Part shown: positions 10,817-19,690 of the stretch, in pieces
How positions within the stretch are numbered: the stretch's first letter is position 1
Layout: each line of letters begins with the position of its first letter
NCBI RefSeq assembly: GCF_000013225.1
Contig: NC_007776.1
Location: 1-64,000 of the forward strand
Source of the DNA: Synechococcus sp. JA-2-3B'a(2-13)
GTDB taxonomy: Bacteria; Cyanobacteriota; Cyanobacteriia; Thermostichales; Thermostichaceae
DNA: 64,000 nucleotides
Direction: 5' to 3'
The notes under the pieces: model-generated
What the model was told of the DNA's origin: nothing
Database searches by the model: none
The model's input: only the letters and a program-made list of their open reading frames with translations
Program-made: the position numbers and the translations under genes

Positions 10817-12723
10817 TTGAGGTGGCGCTCGGCCAATTCTAGCCAACGGGCGGTCCCGGAGTCGATGGCGGCGGTTAAGTCTGCCAGTTTCTGGGCTAAC
10901 TTTTGCACTTCGCTGTAGCCGCTGGGAGGGTTGCGATAAAGGATCTGCTCAATTTCAGCTTTTTCTGCCTCCATCTGCGGAATTTGGCTTTCAAGCTGCT
11001 CATATTCCCGTTTTTCTTTGAAGGAGAGTTTTCTGCTTTGTGGGATCCTATCAAGCTCTTTTTCAGGCTGGGGAATGAGAGGGACAGACTCAGGGCGGGC
11101 GGATTTGATCTCACTCTCTTGGCGCTGCTTATGCTCCAGATAAACAGAATAGTTGCCAGGATATTGCCGGATTCGGCCGGATCCCTCAAAGGCGAAGATG
11201 CGATTCACGGTGCGATCCAAAAAATAGCGGTCATGAGACACCACGATCACACAACCATTGAATTCTTCCAGATAGTCTTCCAATACTGCCAAGGTTTGCA
11301 CATCCAGATCATTGGTGGGCTCATCCAAAATCAACACATTCGGCGCTTGCATCAACACCCTCAACAAAAACAAGCGGCGGCGCTCACCACCGGAAAGTTT
11401 GTGGAGTGGGGCATATTGTTGATTGGGGGGAAAGAGAAAGCGCTCCAACATTTGCGATGCGGTGATCGTCTCCCCATCGGCAGTTTTCACCAGCTCTGCC
11501 ACTTCTTTGAGGTACTCGATCACCCGTTGGTCGGGGTTGAGGCTGAGATCGTCAGAGTGTTGGTCGAAGTAGCCAATGTGGATGGTGGGGCCAATCTCCA
11601 CTCGGCCCGCATCTGGAGCCAATTTGCCGATGATGATATTCATCAAAGTCGATTTTCCCGCCCCATTGGGGCCAATAATGCCCACCCGATCATCGGGGGC
11701 AAAGGTATAGGTAAAGTCTTGAATGAGGAGTTGGTCGCCGTAGGATTTGTGGATCCCTTCTAGCTCGATCACCTTTTTGCCGATGCGACGCCCGGCGGTC
11801 GCAATATCCACTTGTCCCAGAGCTTGCTTGAATTCTTGATTTTGTAGGTCTTCGATGCGCTGTTTGCGGGCTTTTTGCTTGGTGCTGCGGGCTTTGGCGC
11901 CTCGTTTGAGCCATTCCAATTCCCGCCGTAAGAGATTGGCATACTTGCGTTGGGATCCCTTTTCGACCGCTTCAGCAGCCGCTTTTTTCTCCAGGTAGTA
12001 AGAGTAGTTGCCGCTGTAGGCATACAGATCGCCGCGATCAATTTCCAGAATGCGCTGGGTAACCCGATCCAAAAAATAGCGGTCGTGGGTGATCAGCAGC
12101 ACTGCCCCAGCAAAACGATTCAAATAATCTTGCAACCATTCCACCGATTCGGCATCCAAGTGGTTGGTGGGCTCATCCATCAGTAGAGCATCTGGCTCTG
12201 CCAAGAGGGCTGACGCAATGGCAATCCGCTTACGGTATCCCCCCGACAAATCGCCAACGCGGGCCTGAAAGTCTGCAATGCCCAAACGGCTGAGAATGGT
12301 TTTGGCCTGGGTTTCCAGATCCCAAGCGGATTCCACCTCGATACGCTCGCTAATACTGGCCAACTGGGATAACAGACTGGGATCCCCACCTTGATGGGCC
12401 AAGCGATGGGAAAGCTCCTCGTAGGCTCGGATCAGGCGCATTTTTTCTCCGGCAGCCGCAAACACCTGCTCCAGCACCGTATGCTCGGGATCCATCTCTG
12501 GCTGTTGGGGTAGGTAGATTATCCTCGCCCCAGAACTGACCCAGAGGTCGCCCCCATCGATGGGTTCTAGGCCAGCGATCATCTTGAGCAGTGTGGATTT
12601 TCCGGAACCGTTGGTGCCGATGATGCCGACTTTATCGCCTTCTTCTAGGCTGAAACTGGCATTCCTCAGGAGTTCCTTGATGCCAAAATCTTTGCGAACG
12701 GAGTTGAGGGTGAACAGGGCCAT
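10813..12723 (-). CDS. ABC-F ATPase (Uup/EttA-like ribosome-associated factor)
   Basis: Soluble duplicated ABC ATPase of 636 residues without membrane domains. Domain 1 has Walker A GTNGSGKST near 37, signature LSGGYRKR and Walker B ALLMDEPTNHLD; domain 2 has GPNGAGKST, LSGGERRR and VLILDEPTNDLD. The linker between them is rich in Lys/Arg (KRGAKARSTKQKARKQR), and a C-terminal coiled coil (about 545-630) is present, as in Uup. ABC-F proteins act on ribosomes or in DNA-structure-linked processes; the exact member cannot be set from sequence alone. The Met at 12723 begins MALFTLNSVRKDFG, a normal family start. Confidence 0.93.
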   Translation of the reverse strand: MALFTLNSVRKDFGIKELLRNASFSLEEGDKVGIIGTNGSGKSTLLKMIAGLEPIDGGDLWVSSGARIIYLPQQPEMDPEHTVLEQVFAAAGEKMRLIRAYEELSHRLAHQGGDPSLLSQLASISERIEVESAWDLETQAKTILSRLGIADFQARVGDLSGGYRKRIAIASALLAEPDALLMDEPTNHLDAESVEWLQDYLNRFAGAVLLITHDRYFLDRVTQRILEIDRGDLYAYSGNYSYYLEKKAAAEAVEKGSQRKYANLLRRELEWLKRGAKARSTKQKARKQRIEDLQNQEFKQALGQVDIATAGRRIGKKVIELEGIHKSYGDQLLIQDFTYTFAPDDRVGIIGPNGAGKSTLMNIIIGKLAPDAGRVEIGPTIHIGYFDQHSDDLSLNPDQRVIEYLKEVAELVKTADGETITASQMLERFLFPPNQQYAPLHKLSGGERRRLFLLRVLMQAPNVLILDEPTNDLDVQTLAVLEDYLEEFNGCVIVVSHDRYFLDRTVNRIFAFEGSGRIRQYPGNYSVYLEHKQRQESEIKSARPESVPLIPQPEKELDRIPQSRKLSFKEKREYEQLESQIPQMEAEKAEIEQILYRNPPSGYSEVQKLAQKLADLTAAIDSGTARWLELAERHLN

Positions 12724-12810
12724 GGGGGATCAGGATGCTGGGATCTGCAGGATAGGTCTGCAACGATGATACTGTCCGGCTCGATCCTGACTGTCGCAGG
12801 ACAACAAAAA

Positions 12811-12837
12811 GGGATCCCCGATCGAGAAGGGATCCCA
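12811..12837 (-). terminator. Terminator of the PhnD gene made from two GGGATCCC copies
   Basis: On the minus strand, 26 bases after the PhnD stop, GGGATCCC (12830-12837) and a second GGGATCCC (12811-12818) are separated by 11 bases and followed by TTTTTG. Because the octamer is its own reverse complement, the two copies can pair with each other as a stem. Confidence 0.65.
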
Positions 12838-12863
12838 TAAGTGAAAGATCTGCTGGAGAGGAT

Positions 12864-13868
12864 TTAGAGCTTGTACTCCACGCCGCTGGCTTTATCAATA
12901 GTGCGGATCACTTCCCAATACTCTTTGTAAGTGATGGTAATGAACTGCTCCCCACCACTCTTGCCAAACTCTTCCGCTAGCTTGGTGCCTTCCCACTTAA
13001 AGGTGAAGAAAGCCTCTTTCACTTTTTCCGCCACTTCTGGGTGGAGGTTGTAGACAACTCCATAGGCTGTGGTGGGGAAAGTTTGAGATTTGTAGATGGT
13101 GCGAATTTTGCTGGGATCAATCGTGCCCCGCTTGGCCATGCGGGTCATCACGGAGTTGGCAATAGCCGCCGCCTCGTAGTCACCGTTAAACACACCCAAG
13201 ATAGAGTTCTCGTGGTTGCCTGAGAAGACAGTTTGGTAGTCAACCCCGGGCTCCATGCCAAATTCCCCTTTCAGCAGCGCCGAAGGAGCCTTAAAGCCAG
13301 AGTTGGAGGTTTCGCTAGTGAAAGCCAATTGCCGACCGCGCAGATCTTCGATGGATTGGATATCGCTATCGGCAGGAACGATGATCTCCATTTCGTAGCC
13401 GAAGCTGCCATCCAAGCTGGCCATCATAGCAAAAGGACGGAAGCCCACCGCATTCACCGCCAAAGGGACAGAGCCGGTGTTAAAGCCGGTCACATGCAGA
13501 CGGCCCGCCCGCATCGCTTCCAACTGAGCAGCATTGGACTGCACTGGGAAGTATTCCACCTTCTTGCCGGTTAACTCTGCCAAGTGATCGAGAAACTCAG
13601 CCCAAACGTTCTTGTAAACTGAGGGATCCTCAACGGGGGTGTAGGCAAAGATCAGGGTATCCGGATTGATCCACTCGTTCGGATCTTCCGGCACATCGGC
13701 AATCAAATCGCCATCGCGGTCGCAGAAGCGCACATCCATCTCCGGCGGACGGGGGCAATCTTTGGCCTGGGCATGCACCAGTCCAGACAGGGCTACAGAA
13801 GCACCGGCCACGGTGGCAACTAGCCCCACGAGCAAAGAGCGACGGCCTGCCAAGAAAGTTTTCATCAT
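12864..13868 (-). CDS. phnD: PhnD-type phosphate/phosphonate ABC transporter binding protein
   Basis: Periplasmic solute-binding protein, 334 residues, with a signal peptide (VGLVATVAGASVALSGLVHAQA, cleavage near 35). The mature part follows the PhnD/PtxB pattern: DTLIFAYTPVEDPSVYKNVWAEFLDHLAELTGKKVEYF, then AMRAGRLHVTGFNTGSVPLAVN, LRGRQLAFTSETSNSGFKAPSALL and GVFNGDYEAAAIANSVMTRM. It should bind a phosphorus oxyanion (phosphonate, phosphite or phosphate). No PhnC or PhnE gene is next to it, so partners must lie elsewhere. A Pho-box-like array at 13936-13965 suggests induction in phosphate starvation. A Met-Met start leaves one codon of doubt. Confidence 0.88.
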   Translation of the reverse strand: MMKTFLAGRRSLLVGLVATVAGASVALSGLVHAQAKDCPRPPEMDVRFCDRDGDLIADVPEDPNEWINPDTLIFAYTPVEDPSVYKNVWAEFLDHLAELTGKKVEYFPVQSNAAQLEAMRAGRLHVTGFNTGSVPLAVNAVGFRPFAMMASLDGSFGYEMEIIVPADSDIQSIEDLRGRQLAFTSETSNSGFKAPSALLKGEFGMEPGVDYQTVFSGNHENSILGVFNGDYEAAAIANSVMTRMAKRGTIDPSKIRTIYKSQTFPTTAYGVVYNLHPEVAEKVKEAFFTFKWEGTKLAEEFGKSGGEQFITITYKEYWEVIRTIDKASGVEYKL

Positions 13869-13935
13869 AGTGTCTATTGACTCCTCAATGAGGGCTCAGT
13901 GTTTCTTCAAGGAACAGATAGAAAATAGCAGGCTA

Positions 13936-13965
13936 GAGTTAACTTTTTGTTAAGCGAAGATTCAG
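13936..13965 (-). promoter_or_regulatory. Pho box upstream of phnD
   Basis: On the minus strand three 8-base repeats with 3-base spacers: CTGAATCT-TCG-CTTAACAA-AAA-GTTAACTC. This matches the cyanobacterial PhoB/SphR box (repeats of CTTAACCT type every 11 bases). It ends about 68 bases before the phnD start, leaving room for a -10 (TATTTT is seen about a turn downstream). Confidence 0.72.
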
Positions 13966-14051
13966 AAAAGGTAATCTCCACTCAAAATCCGCAGAATTTC
14001 AGAGAGGGATCCCAGTGATTGCTACTGATACGCTGGGTTTACCCGTAGAAC

Positions 14052-14774
14052 TCACTCCCAGGCCCGAATGGCCGAAATGGCCACCAGCAAGCTACCAAAA
14101 CCGACAACACCCGCCAAAAATGCCCCAAAGTGCCCTTCGGTTTCGGGTAGCTCGTGCTTCAGCACTTGAAAGATTAAAACCCCCGCTACAAAGGCAATGC
14201 TGGCGGCTAAGGCTATCTCCGGCAAAATGGCCCTTTGCCCCATCAGCCAACCGACAAAAAGGGATCCGATCAACAGCCAACGCCCTTGGTGCTGAAATAA
14301 GTGGGGATGATGCTCAAATAGATCTTTACAGACGATGCTGAGGTGGATAGCCAAAGCGATGGTCAGCAACAGGCAACTGAGCCATTCTTGCACCGTGTGT
14401 CTTAGCAAATAACCCAGAATTACGCTGTAGAGCGTAAAGAAACCAATGTGAACGGAAAATATCCTTGGATGCAGCAATGCCTCTTGCTTGGAAGATTGGG
14501 CCAGCCCCTCCAACCCATATACCGTAACAATGCCCAGCAACATGAGCAGATGAATGTGTTCAATCAAATAGCCCAACACAGGCACTTCTAGGGGCATCAA
14601 GTGTTGTTGCAGCTCCGTCACTTCCGCCAAAAAAGCCGTGAACACATAGGCCAGAGAAATCCCTCCACCCAGAGAGAGCCAGTAGCGCTGCGGAATGTTG
14701 TGCAGGAGTTGCTGTAGCCGCCGGGTGAAGAAGATCACCCCAATCAAGGTCAGCAGAAGGAGTAGGCTGAACAT
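14052..14774 (-). CDS. Polytopic membrane protein, ZIP-transporter-like
   Basis: 240 residues with about seven hydrophobic segments covering nearly the whole chain (MFSLLLLLTLIGVIFF at the start, FLAGVVGFGSLLVAISAI at the end). His/Glu-rich turns include LIEHIHLLM, CKDLFEHHPHLF and LKHELPETEGHFGAF. The last resembles the metal-binding HE-P-E segment of ZIP-type metal transporters, but the order of helices is not a clear match, so a metal-transport role is tentative. It stands alone between the Pho-regulated phnD and a divergent phosphohexomutase. Confidence 0.7.
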   Translation of the reverse strand: MFSLLLLLTLIGVIFFTRRLQQLLHNIPQRYWLSLGGGISLAYVFTAFLAEVTELQQHLMPLEVPVLGYLIEHIHLLMLLGIVTVYGLEGLAQSSKQEALLHPRIFSVHIGFFTLYSVILGYLLRHTVQEWLSCLLLTIALAIHLSIVCKDLFEHHPHLFQHQGRWLLIGSLFVGWLMGQRAILPEIALAASIAFVAGVLIFQVLKHELPETEGHFGAFLAGVVGFGSLLVAISAIRAWE

Positions 14775-15044
14775 CTTGGCACCACAACTTGCAGAACTGT
14801 ACCCACGTAAATACGCGGAGGAACTCCCTCGCAGATACCTTGGGCCGTCAGGCTGGGAGCTGGATTGATGAACCCTGCAAGAGAAACTCCTCTCTTATTA
14901 CCCCCGCTCCAGCTGAGAATGCAGCCCATTTTGCCTGAGAGTGGGCTGAGAAACCGCAGATCAACCGCTTTTTCGTCCTCCTTGAAACCATTGACCTTGG
15001 CATCATGCTATGAGTTGATGCGACGGGATCCGATACATCAAGCC

Positions 15045-16448
15045 ATGCCCACCCCCCCTATTCACTTTGGCACCGACGGCTGGCGAGCCGTGATTGCCGA
15101 TGCCTTTACTTTCCAAAACTTGGCCCTTGCCGCCCAGGCCAGCGCCCAAGTGTTGGCCCGCACCTACCCCGGCGAAGGGATCCTGGTCGGCTACGACAAC
15201 CGCTTTCTTTCGGAACGCTTTGCCGCCCACGTTGCTGAGGTGGTGGCCCGCCTGGGGATCCCAGTTTACCTCTCCACCTGTGTGGCCCCAACGCCGGCCT
15301 TTAGCTGGGGTGCCAAGGAGCGGGGCTGCCACGGCGCTTTGGTGATCACCGCCAGCCACAACCCCCCCCACTATTCCGGCCTCAAGGTCAAGGGGGGATT
15401 TGGCGGATCCGTGCCACCGGAAGTCACTGCCGCCATCGAGCAGGATATGCGCCACCTGCAACCTCTGGGATCCCACAAGGCCCCCATTCACGCCTGGGAT
15501 CCCTGGCCTGGCTACCTGGCCCAGCTCAGCCGCTTTGTGGATCTGGAAAAGCTCAAAGGATCCCCGGCCAAGATTTGGGTGGATGTCATGTTTGGCTCTG
15601 GCGCTGGCGGCCTCAAGCGCCTCTTGGGGGAGAAGGTGATTGAATTGCAGGCGCATCGGGATCCCTTGTTTGGGGGATTTCCCCCCGAGCCCTTGCCCCA
15701 AAACCTGCAGGCTTCTGCTCAGATCATCGCGGCGGATCCCGCCCCCTTGAAAATGGGTTTGGTCTTTGATGGAGATGCCGACCGCATTGCCGCCCTGGAT
15801 GGGCAGGGCCATTTCCTCAGCCCGCAGATCCTGATCCCCATCTTGATCGACCACCTGGCCGGGCGACGCGGCTTGCGGGGCGAGATTGTCAAAACCATCA
15901 GCGGCTCCGAACTGTTTGTTAAAGTTGCACAGCACTATGGCCTACCGGTTACGGAAATGCCGGTGGGCTTTAAGTACATCGCCGAGCGCATGATGAGCAC
16001 AGAGGTGCTCTTGGGTGGAGAGGAATCGGGCGGCATCGGCTACTTGGGCCACATTCCCGAGCGGGATGCCCTGCTTTCGGCCCTGTATCTCATCGAAGCG
16101 GTTACGGAAACCGGCCAAGATCTCAGCACCATCTACCGGGCTTTGCAGGAACGGGAAGGGTTCACCTCTGTTTACCTGCGCCGCGATCTCCACCTCGCCG
16201 ATCAAAATCAACAAACTGAGTTATTCAAACGGCTACAGATGGATCCCCCGGCTGAGATTTTGGGGCAGAAGGTGATCAAACATTTCGACAAAGATGGCCA
16301 CAAATTCACCCTCGCCGACGGCAGTTGGGTGATGATTCGCGGCAGCGGCACCGAGCCTTTGCTGCGGCTGTACTCGGAAGCCAAAACCCCGGAAGAAGTG
16401 AATCGCCTGCTGGATTGGGCAGCCGGCTTGAACAGCACAACAGCTTAA
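15045..16448 (+). CDS. Phosphoglucomutase/phosphomannomutase family enzyme
   Basis: Alpha-D-phosphohexomutase, interconverting hexose 1- and 6-phosphates for glycogen or nucleotide-sugar synthesis. The 467-residue protein has the phosphoserine loop TASHNPP (Ser104), the Mg-binding loop DGDAD (242-246), the sugar-binding loop GEESGG and the phosphate-binding loop RGSGTEP. The ATG at 15045 is chosen because the family starts just before FGTDGWRA; the frame remains open 60 codons upstream, without similarity. Whether glucose or mannose phosphate is preferred cannot be told. Confidence 0.92.
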   Translation: MPTPPIHFGTDGWRAVIADAFTFQNLALAAQASAQVLARTYPGEGILVGYDNRFLSERFAAHVAEVVARLGIPVYLSTCVAPTPAFSWGAKERGCHGALVITASHNPPHYSGLKVKGGFGGSVPPEVTAAIEQDMRHLQPLGSHKAPIHAWDPWPGYLAQLSRFVDLEKLKGSPAKIWVDVMFGSGAGGLKRLLGEKVIELQAHRDPLFGGFPPEPLPQNLQASAQIIAADPAPLKMGLVFDGDADRIAALDGQGHFLSPQILIPILIDHLAGRRGLRGEIVKTISGSELFVKVAQHYGLPVTEMPVGFKYIAERMMSTEVLLGGEESGGIGYLGHIPERDALLSALYLIEAVTETGQDLSTIYRALQEREGFTSVYLRRDLHLADQNQQTELFKRLQMDPPAEILGQKVIKHFDKDGHKFTLADGSWVMIRGSGTEPLLRLYSEAKTPEEVNRLLDWAAGLNSTTA

Positions 16449-16509
16449 TATCCCAGATAATCTTTTGCGCAAAGCTGGATCCCTTTGACTCTTGAGTGCA
16501 GAGACTGAG

Positions 16510-16532
16510 AGGCTGCCAAACTGCGGCAGCCT
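16510..16532. terminator. Hairpin after the phosphohexomutase gene
   Basis: AGGCTGCC and GGCAGCCT form a perfect 8-bp stem with a 7-base loop in the 194-base gap between two convergent genes. There is no U tract, so it may be a weak terminator or only an mRNA-end stem. Confidence 0.4.
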
Positions 16533-16642
16533 ACAGGGTTGGCCTCTCCCCCCAAGCTCTGCTGAGCAGCATAGGAATGCTCACAGCTTGACCCATCTGC
16601 CTCACTTTTACTTGGGTCAAGGGTAAGAACTCTACTTAAAAG

Positions 16643-17275
16643 TTACGGTGTAAAAGTTACCATAACTGTACCAGAAGTCGCTGGCGGCGCGCCATTGCTC
16701 AAGAGAGTAACAGGTGGATTGGTGTAGGTTCCAGGCGTGGGCATCATAGCTGCTTGCTTGACCGATACAGAAACCACGCAGGAGGCGCCTGCGGCTAGGC
16801 TTCCGCCCGTGAGAGAAATCGCGGTCGTACCAGCAGTTGCTGTCAGCGTGCCACCGCAGGTGTTTGAGGTAACTGCTGGAGTCGTAATTTGTAACCCTGA
16901 AGCCGGAACGTTGGGCAAAATGTCGATGAAACTGAGGCCGGTTATGGGAACAGTTGCAGTGTTCGTAATTGTGAAGACAACAGTTACGACGTTGCCGTTT
17001 GTAGTCGGGTTAGGAACAAACTGCTTAGTGAACGTTGGAGCAGCCAAGGGGCCTGGGGGCAAGCCAATAATGCTAGGAGAGGGATTGGGAGTGGGCAGGG
17101 GCGGGGTGGATGGCAGCCCTACCCCCGTTCCTCCGGGTTCTGTGTTTGGGTTTTGCACAGGGATGATTGGCCCTGGCAGCGAGCTGATTGGATTCCTCTC
17201 TTTAGTTTGTTGACAAGCTGTTAGCAAGCCCAAGCACAAGCAAGCCAAAACCCCAGCTACTTTTCCCGTTTTCAT
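16643..17275 (-). CDS. Predicted lipoprotein with a DUF11-like repeat domain
   Basis: From the ATG at 17275 the protein is 210 residues with a lipoprotein signal (VLACLCLGLLTAC, lipid-modified Cys). A Pro-rich spacer (about 30-75) is followed by one Ig-like/DUF11-type domain: TFTKQFVPNPTTNGNVVTVVFTITNTA, then SFIDILP and VTSNTCGGTLTA. Such domains normally occur in large surface proteins, so a small single-domain lipoprotein is unusual. It follows a second lipoprotein gene on the same strand by about 50 bases and may be co-transcribed. Function unknown. Confidence 0.78.
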   Translation of the reverse strand: MKTGKVAGVLACLCLGLLTACQQTKERNPISSLPGPIIPVQNPNTEPGGTGVGLPSTPPLPTPNPSPSIIGLPPGPLAAPTFTKQFVPNPTTNGNVVTVVFTITNTATVPITGLSFIDILPNVPASGLQITTPAVTSNTCGGTLTATAGTTAISLTGGSLAAGASCVVSVSVKQAAMMPTPGTYTNPPVTLLSNGAPPATSGTVMVTFTP

Positions 17276-17326
17276 TCCCTCATCCTCCTGCCATTCAACT
17301 CTCTCGTGGCACAAACCCAAACAGCC

Positions 17327-17938
17327 TTACTCAGCTCCAGCTTGGGTGGCTTGGGCGTCCGCTTCCAGCCTCAGAGCTTGACCAAATGAATCTCGAATGA
17401 CCACGATTACCAAAACCCTTTCTCCCGCAGCAACGTTGGTGTTGTAGGCGGCTAGATCCGCCGGGAAGGTGAAGCCGTTGGTAAGCGTGATCCCGTTGAT
17501 TCGGTCGTCGTAGCTATTGCCTCTGCCTATCAGCGTATTTCTAAACTGCTCGATTGCCGTCGGCAAAAAGATGCTGGTAATATCCGTGCCGCGACTGATG
17601 TTAAAAAACTGAACCTCTACGCTCCTGATCACTCCTGGAGCAAGTAAGCCTCTCAGAGTGATGGTTACGAAAGCGGATTCCACTGATGAAAGATTGAACT
17701 CCCCATCTGGCAACAGACTAGGCGGATCCGGTAGGTCGAGCTGGATGGGCGGTGGGGTGATGGGGGCAATCGTAGGGGCAACGGCCACAGGAGGAGGCGT
17801 GGCACCGCTAGAAGCCAGTAGAGGCGGCACCCCGCTGGTGGTCTCGCTACTGCAGCCGGTAATCAGCGCAACCGAAGCACAGGTTGCCCAAAGAGAGAGG
17901 CCGCCACGGCCAAGGGCTGAGCCAAAACGTCGTCTCAT
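17327..17938 (-). CDS. Predicted lipoprotein, unknown function
   Basis: 203 residues from ATG 17938, with a lipobox ALITGC after a hydrophobic stretch. A low-complexity Pro/Ala/Ile segment (APTIAPITPPPIQLDLPDPP) leads into a probably folded part (about 70-195) with strands such as FVTITLRGLLAPGVIRSVEVQFF and RVLVIVVIRDSFGQALRLEA. No family is recognised. It precedes the DUF11-like lipoprotein and is divergent from a third lipoprotein at 18261, suggesting a small envelope-associated cluster. Confidence 0.72.
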   Translation of the reverse strand: MRRRFGSALGRGGLSLWATCASVALITGCSSETTSGVPPLLASSGATPPPVAVAPTIAPITPPPIQLDLPDPPSLLPDGEFNLSSVESAFVTITLRGLLAPGVIRSVEVQFFNISRGTDITSIFLPTAIEQFRNTLIGRGNSYDDRINGITLTNGFTFPADLAAYNTNVAAGERVLVIVVIRDSFGQALRLEADAQATQAGAE

Positions 17939-18260
17939 CGAAAAATCTCCACTCACTCACACCACAGCAAACGTCTTAGGCAGCGTCCAGCGGGGATCCA
18001 CGGAGCTTGCTCAAGTCTTATGCATCTGCACAATTTCAAGGGGGATGCCTGCTGTTAGTTCTACTGCATCCTAGAGCGTTGTCAAGCGAGCGGCAGAGCA
18101 AATGCAAGAAATTGTTCTGGAAATGGCCCATCCCCTAGATATGGGGTATCATAGCCTCGAGCAGGGGCGGCCAGCTTACCTGTAGCGTTAGGGGTTGGGT
18201 GCCTTCTCCCCATTTTGTGTGTGGATTTGCCCAGATTTAAGGTGTGTGAGGAAGTGCCAT
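17939..18260. other. Divergent intergenic region between two lipoprotein genes
   Basis: 322 bases without a convincing gene. Both flanking genes read outward, so it should hold their promoters. I see no recognisable operator, only one HIP-type GGATCC near 17996. Confidence 0.6.
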
Positions 18261-19631
18261 ATGAACTTCAAAGGTCGCTCGTTGGCGGTTTTGTGTGGAG
18301 TCTTGCTGCTAGGCGGCTGCGGAGAAGTTAATGAGTCTCCGACCTTGCCTGGGCCCGTCCAGGTGGATCCGGCTGCCTTTGTCTCGGCCCAAGAGTATCG
18401 CTTTACCCCCGGCTCGGTGCTGGAGACCACCAGCCTGCGGCTGGACTATGTCAATCCGAGGTTTGACAACGGGATCCCTGTGCGCACCAACCCCCTCCAA
18501 GGCAGCGGTGAAGCTCGCATCGCCAATGTTGAAGCCCGCATCTTGCCTGTGAACGAGATCCCAGCCACTGAGCTGACGATTGACTCAACTCTTCGCTCCA
18601 GCACCCTGGCCATCCAAATTGGGCGAACCACACCGCTGGTGAATATCACTGCCTTTGGACCCAACGACGGCAGGCTATCTACGCAATTCAATATCGCCGG
18701 GCTGGTTGCAATTTCGACCCTCCCCAACGACCAGCGCATTCGGGTGAACACCACCTTCAGGGCTATCCGAGATGACCGCACTGTTTTAACGCTCACCGTG
18801 CGCCGCATTTTGGTGAGTAGAAATGGTAATCAAGTCGTCCTGGAGGGAGATTCTTCCCTGATTGTCCCCACTGTGGGTGTATTGTTTGAAAACGGTGGCC
18901 CTGGCCCCGGTGGTGAGATTTTGGCGCCTGGCTCCTTTGTCAACCCTCCTCCACCCCAAGGTCCTGTAGTCGCTATTCTCCAAACAGGCAGTTTCTCCGC
19001 GAGCTTTGTGGTGCGGCAGCGGGGGGTTGCGGGCGATGGCACTCCTGAGGATGCCTTGGCTCTCTTTGCCCGCCTGAACTTCCGGCCCAACCAGGCGGAG
19101 ATTGTCTATCGCCCTGCCCAGGTGGGTACGCAGTCGGTACTGTTCGCTCCGGATCCGACTCGACCGAACATCTTGCCCAATCAGTTGGTTCGCATCCGCC
19201 GCCTGTTGAACGGTCGTGTTCAAGCGGAGTTTGATCCGGCCAACGTCAGCACAGTCCTCAACTTTGTGCAGGTCAGCCCGCCGCCAAATGCTCCTACAGC
19301 CTTTGATTACTTTTTCTCATTACGAACTGAAAGGGAAGAAGGCGGGGGTACTCCAGTTGTTTTGCAGGGCATCGTGCCTGCAACGGGGGATTTCCTCTTC
19401 CGCACCTTGGCCGGAGCACAGTTATCAGGGCCGTTTAACCGGCTTGATATTGGTGGGGGAACACAAAGAGGAAATCTGAACCTTGTCTTCGATTCAACGA
19501 CCTCTGCTGAGCGCATTTCCGGCCAGTGGTTTTTGGAACAGCAATTCCCTACTAACACTCTTACTCCAGACCCAACTGGAACTATCTTAATCATCCGTGG
19601 GTTCTTTGAGGGAACTGAGGTACGCCTGTAG
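18261..19631 (+). CDS. Large predicted lipoprotein, unknown function
   Basis: 456 residues from ATG 18261 with a strong lipobox (LLLGGC). The mature protein is almost entirely predicted strand with many Asn/Gly turns and repeated patterns such as TLAIQIGRTTPLVNITAFGPNDGR, TLTVRRILVSRNGNQVVLEG and RGNLNLVFDSTTSAERISGQW, suggesting a beta-sandwich or beta-solenoid envelope protein. No catalytic motif is seen and I do not recognise a family. A terminator-like hairpin follows at 19652. A start 22 codons upstream is possible but would bury the signal peptide. Confidence 0.75.
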   Translation: MNFKGRSLAVLCGVLLLGGCGEVNESPTLPGPVQVDPAAFVSAQEYRFTPGSVLETTSLRLDYVNPRFDNGIPVRTNPLQGSGEARIANVEARILPVNEIPATELTIDSTLRSSTLAIQIGRTTPLVNITAFGPNDGRLSTQFNIAGLVAISTLPNDQRIRVNTTFRAIRDDRTVLTLTVRRILVSRNGNQVVLEGDSSLIVPTVGVLFENGGPGPGGEILAPGSFVNPPPPQGPVVAILQTGSFSASFVVRQRGVAGDGTPEDALALFARLNFRPNQAEIVYRPAQVGTQSVLFAPDPTRPNILPNQLVRIRRLLNGRVQAEFDPANVSTVLNFVQVSPPPNAPTAFDYFFSLRTEREEGGGTPVVLQGIVPATGDFLFRTLAGAQLSGPFNRLDIGGGTQRGNLNLVFDSTTSAERISGQWFLEQQFPTNTLTPDPTGTILIIRGFFEGTEVRL

Positions 19632-19651
19632 CCCAGGCAAACCGTCTGATC

Positions 19652-19673
19652 CCAGAGCAGGGATCCGCTCTGG
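19652..19673 (+). terminator. Terminator-like hairpin after the large lipoprotein gene
   Basis: CCAGAGC and GCTCTGG pair around a loop containing GGATCC, followed within ten bases by TTTT. It lies between two convergent genes and is centred 25-45 bases after the lipoprotein stop. Confidence 0.6.
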
Positions 19674-19690
19674 CTTGGCCTTTTCGTCGG

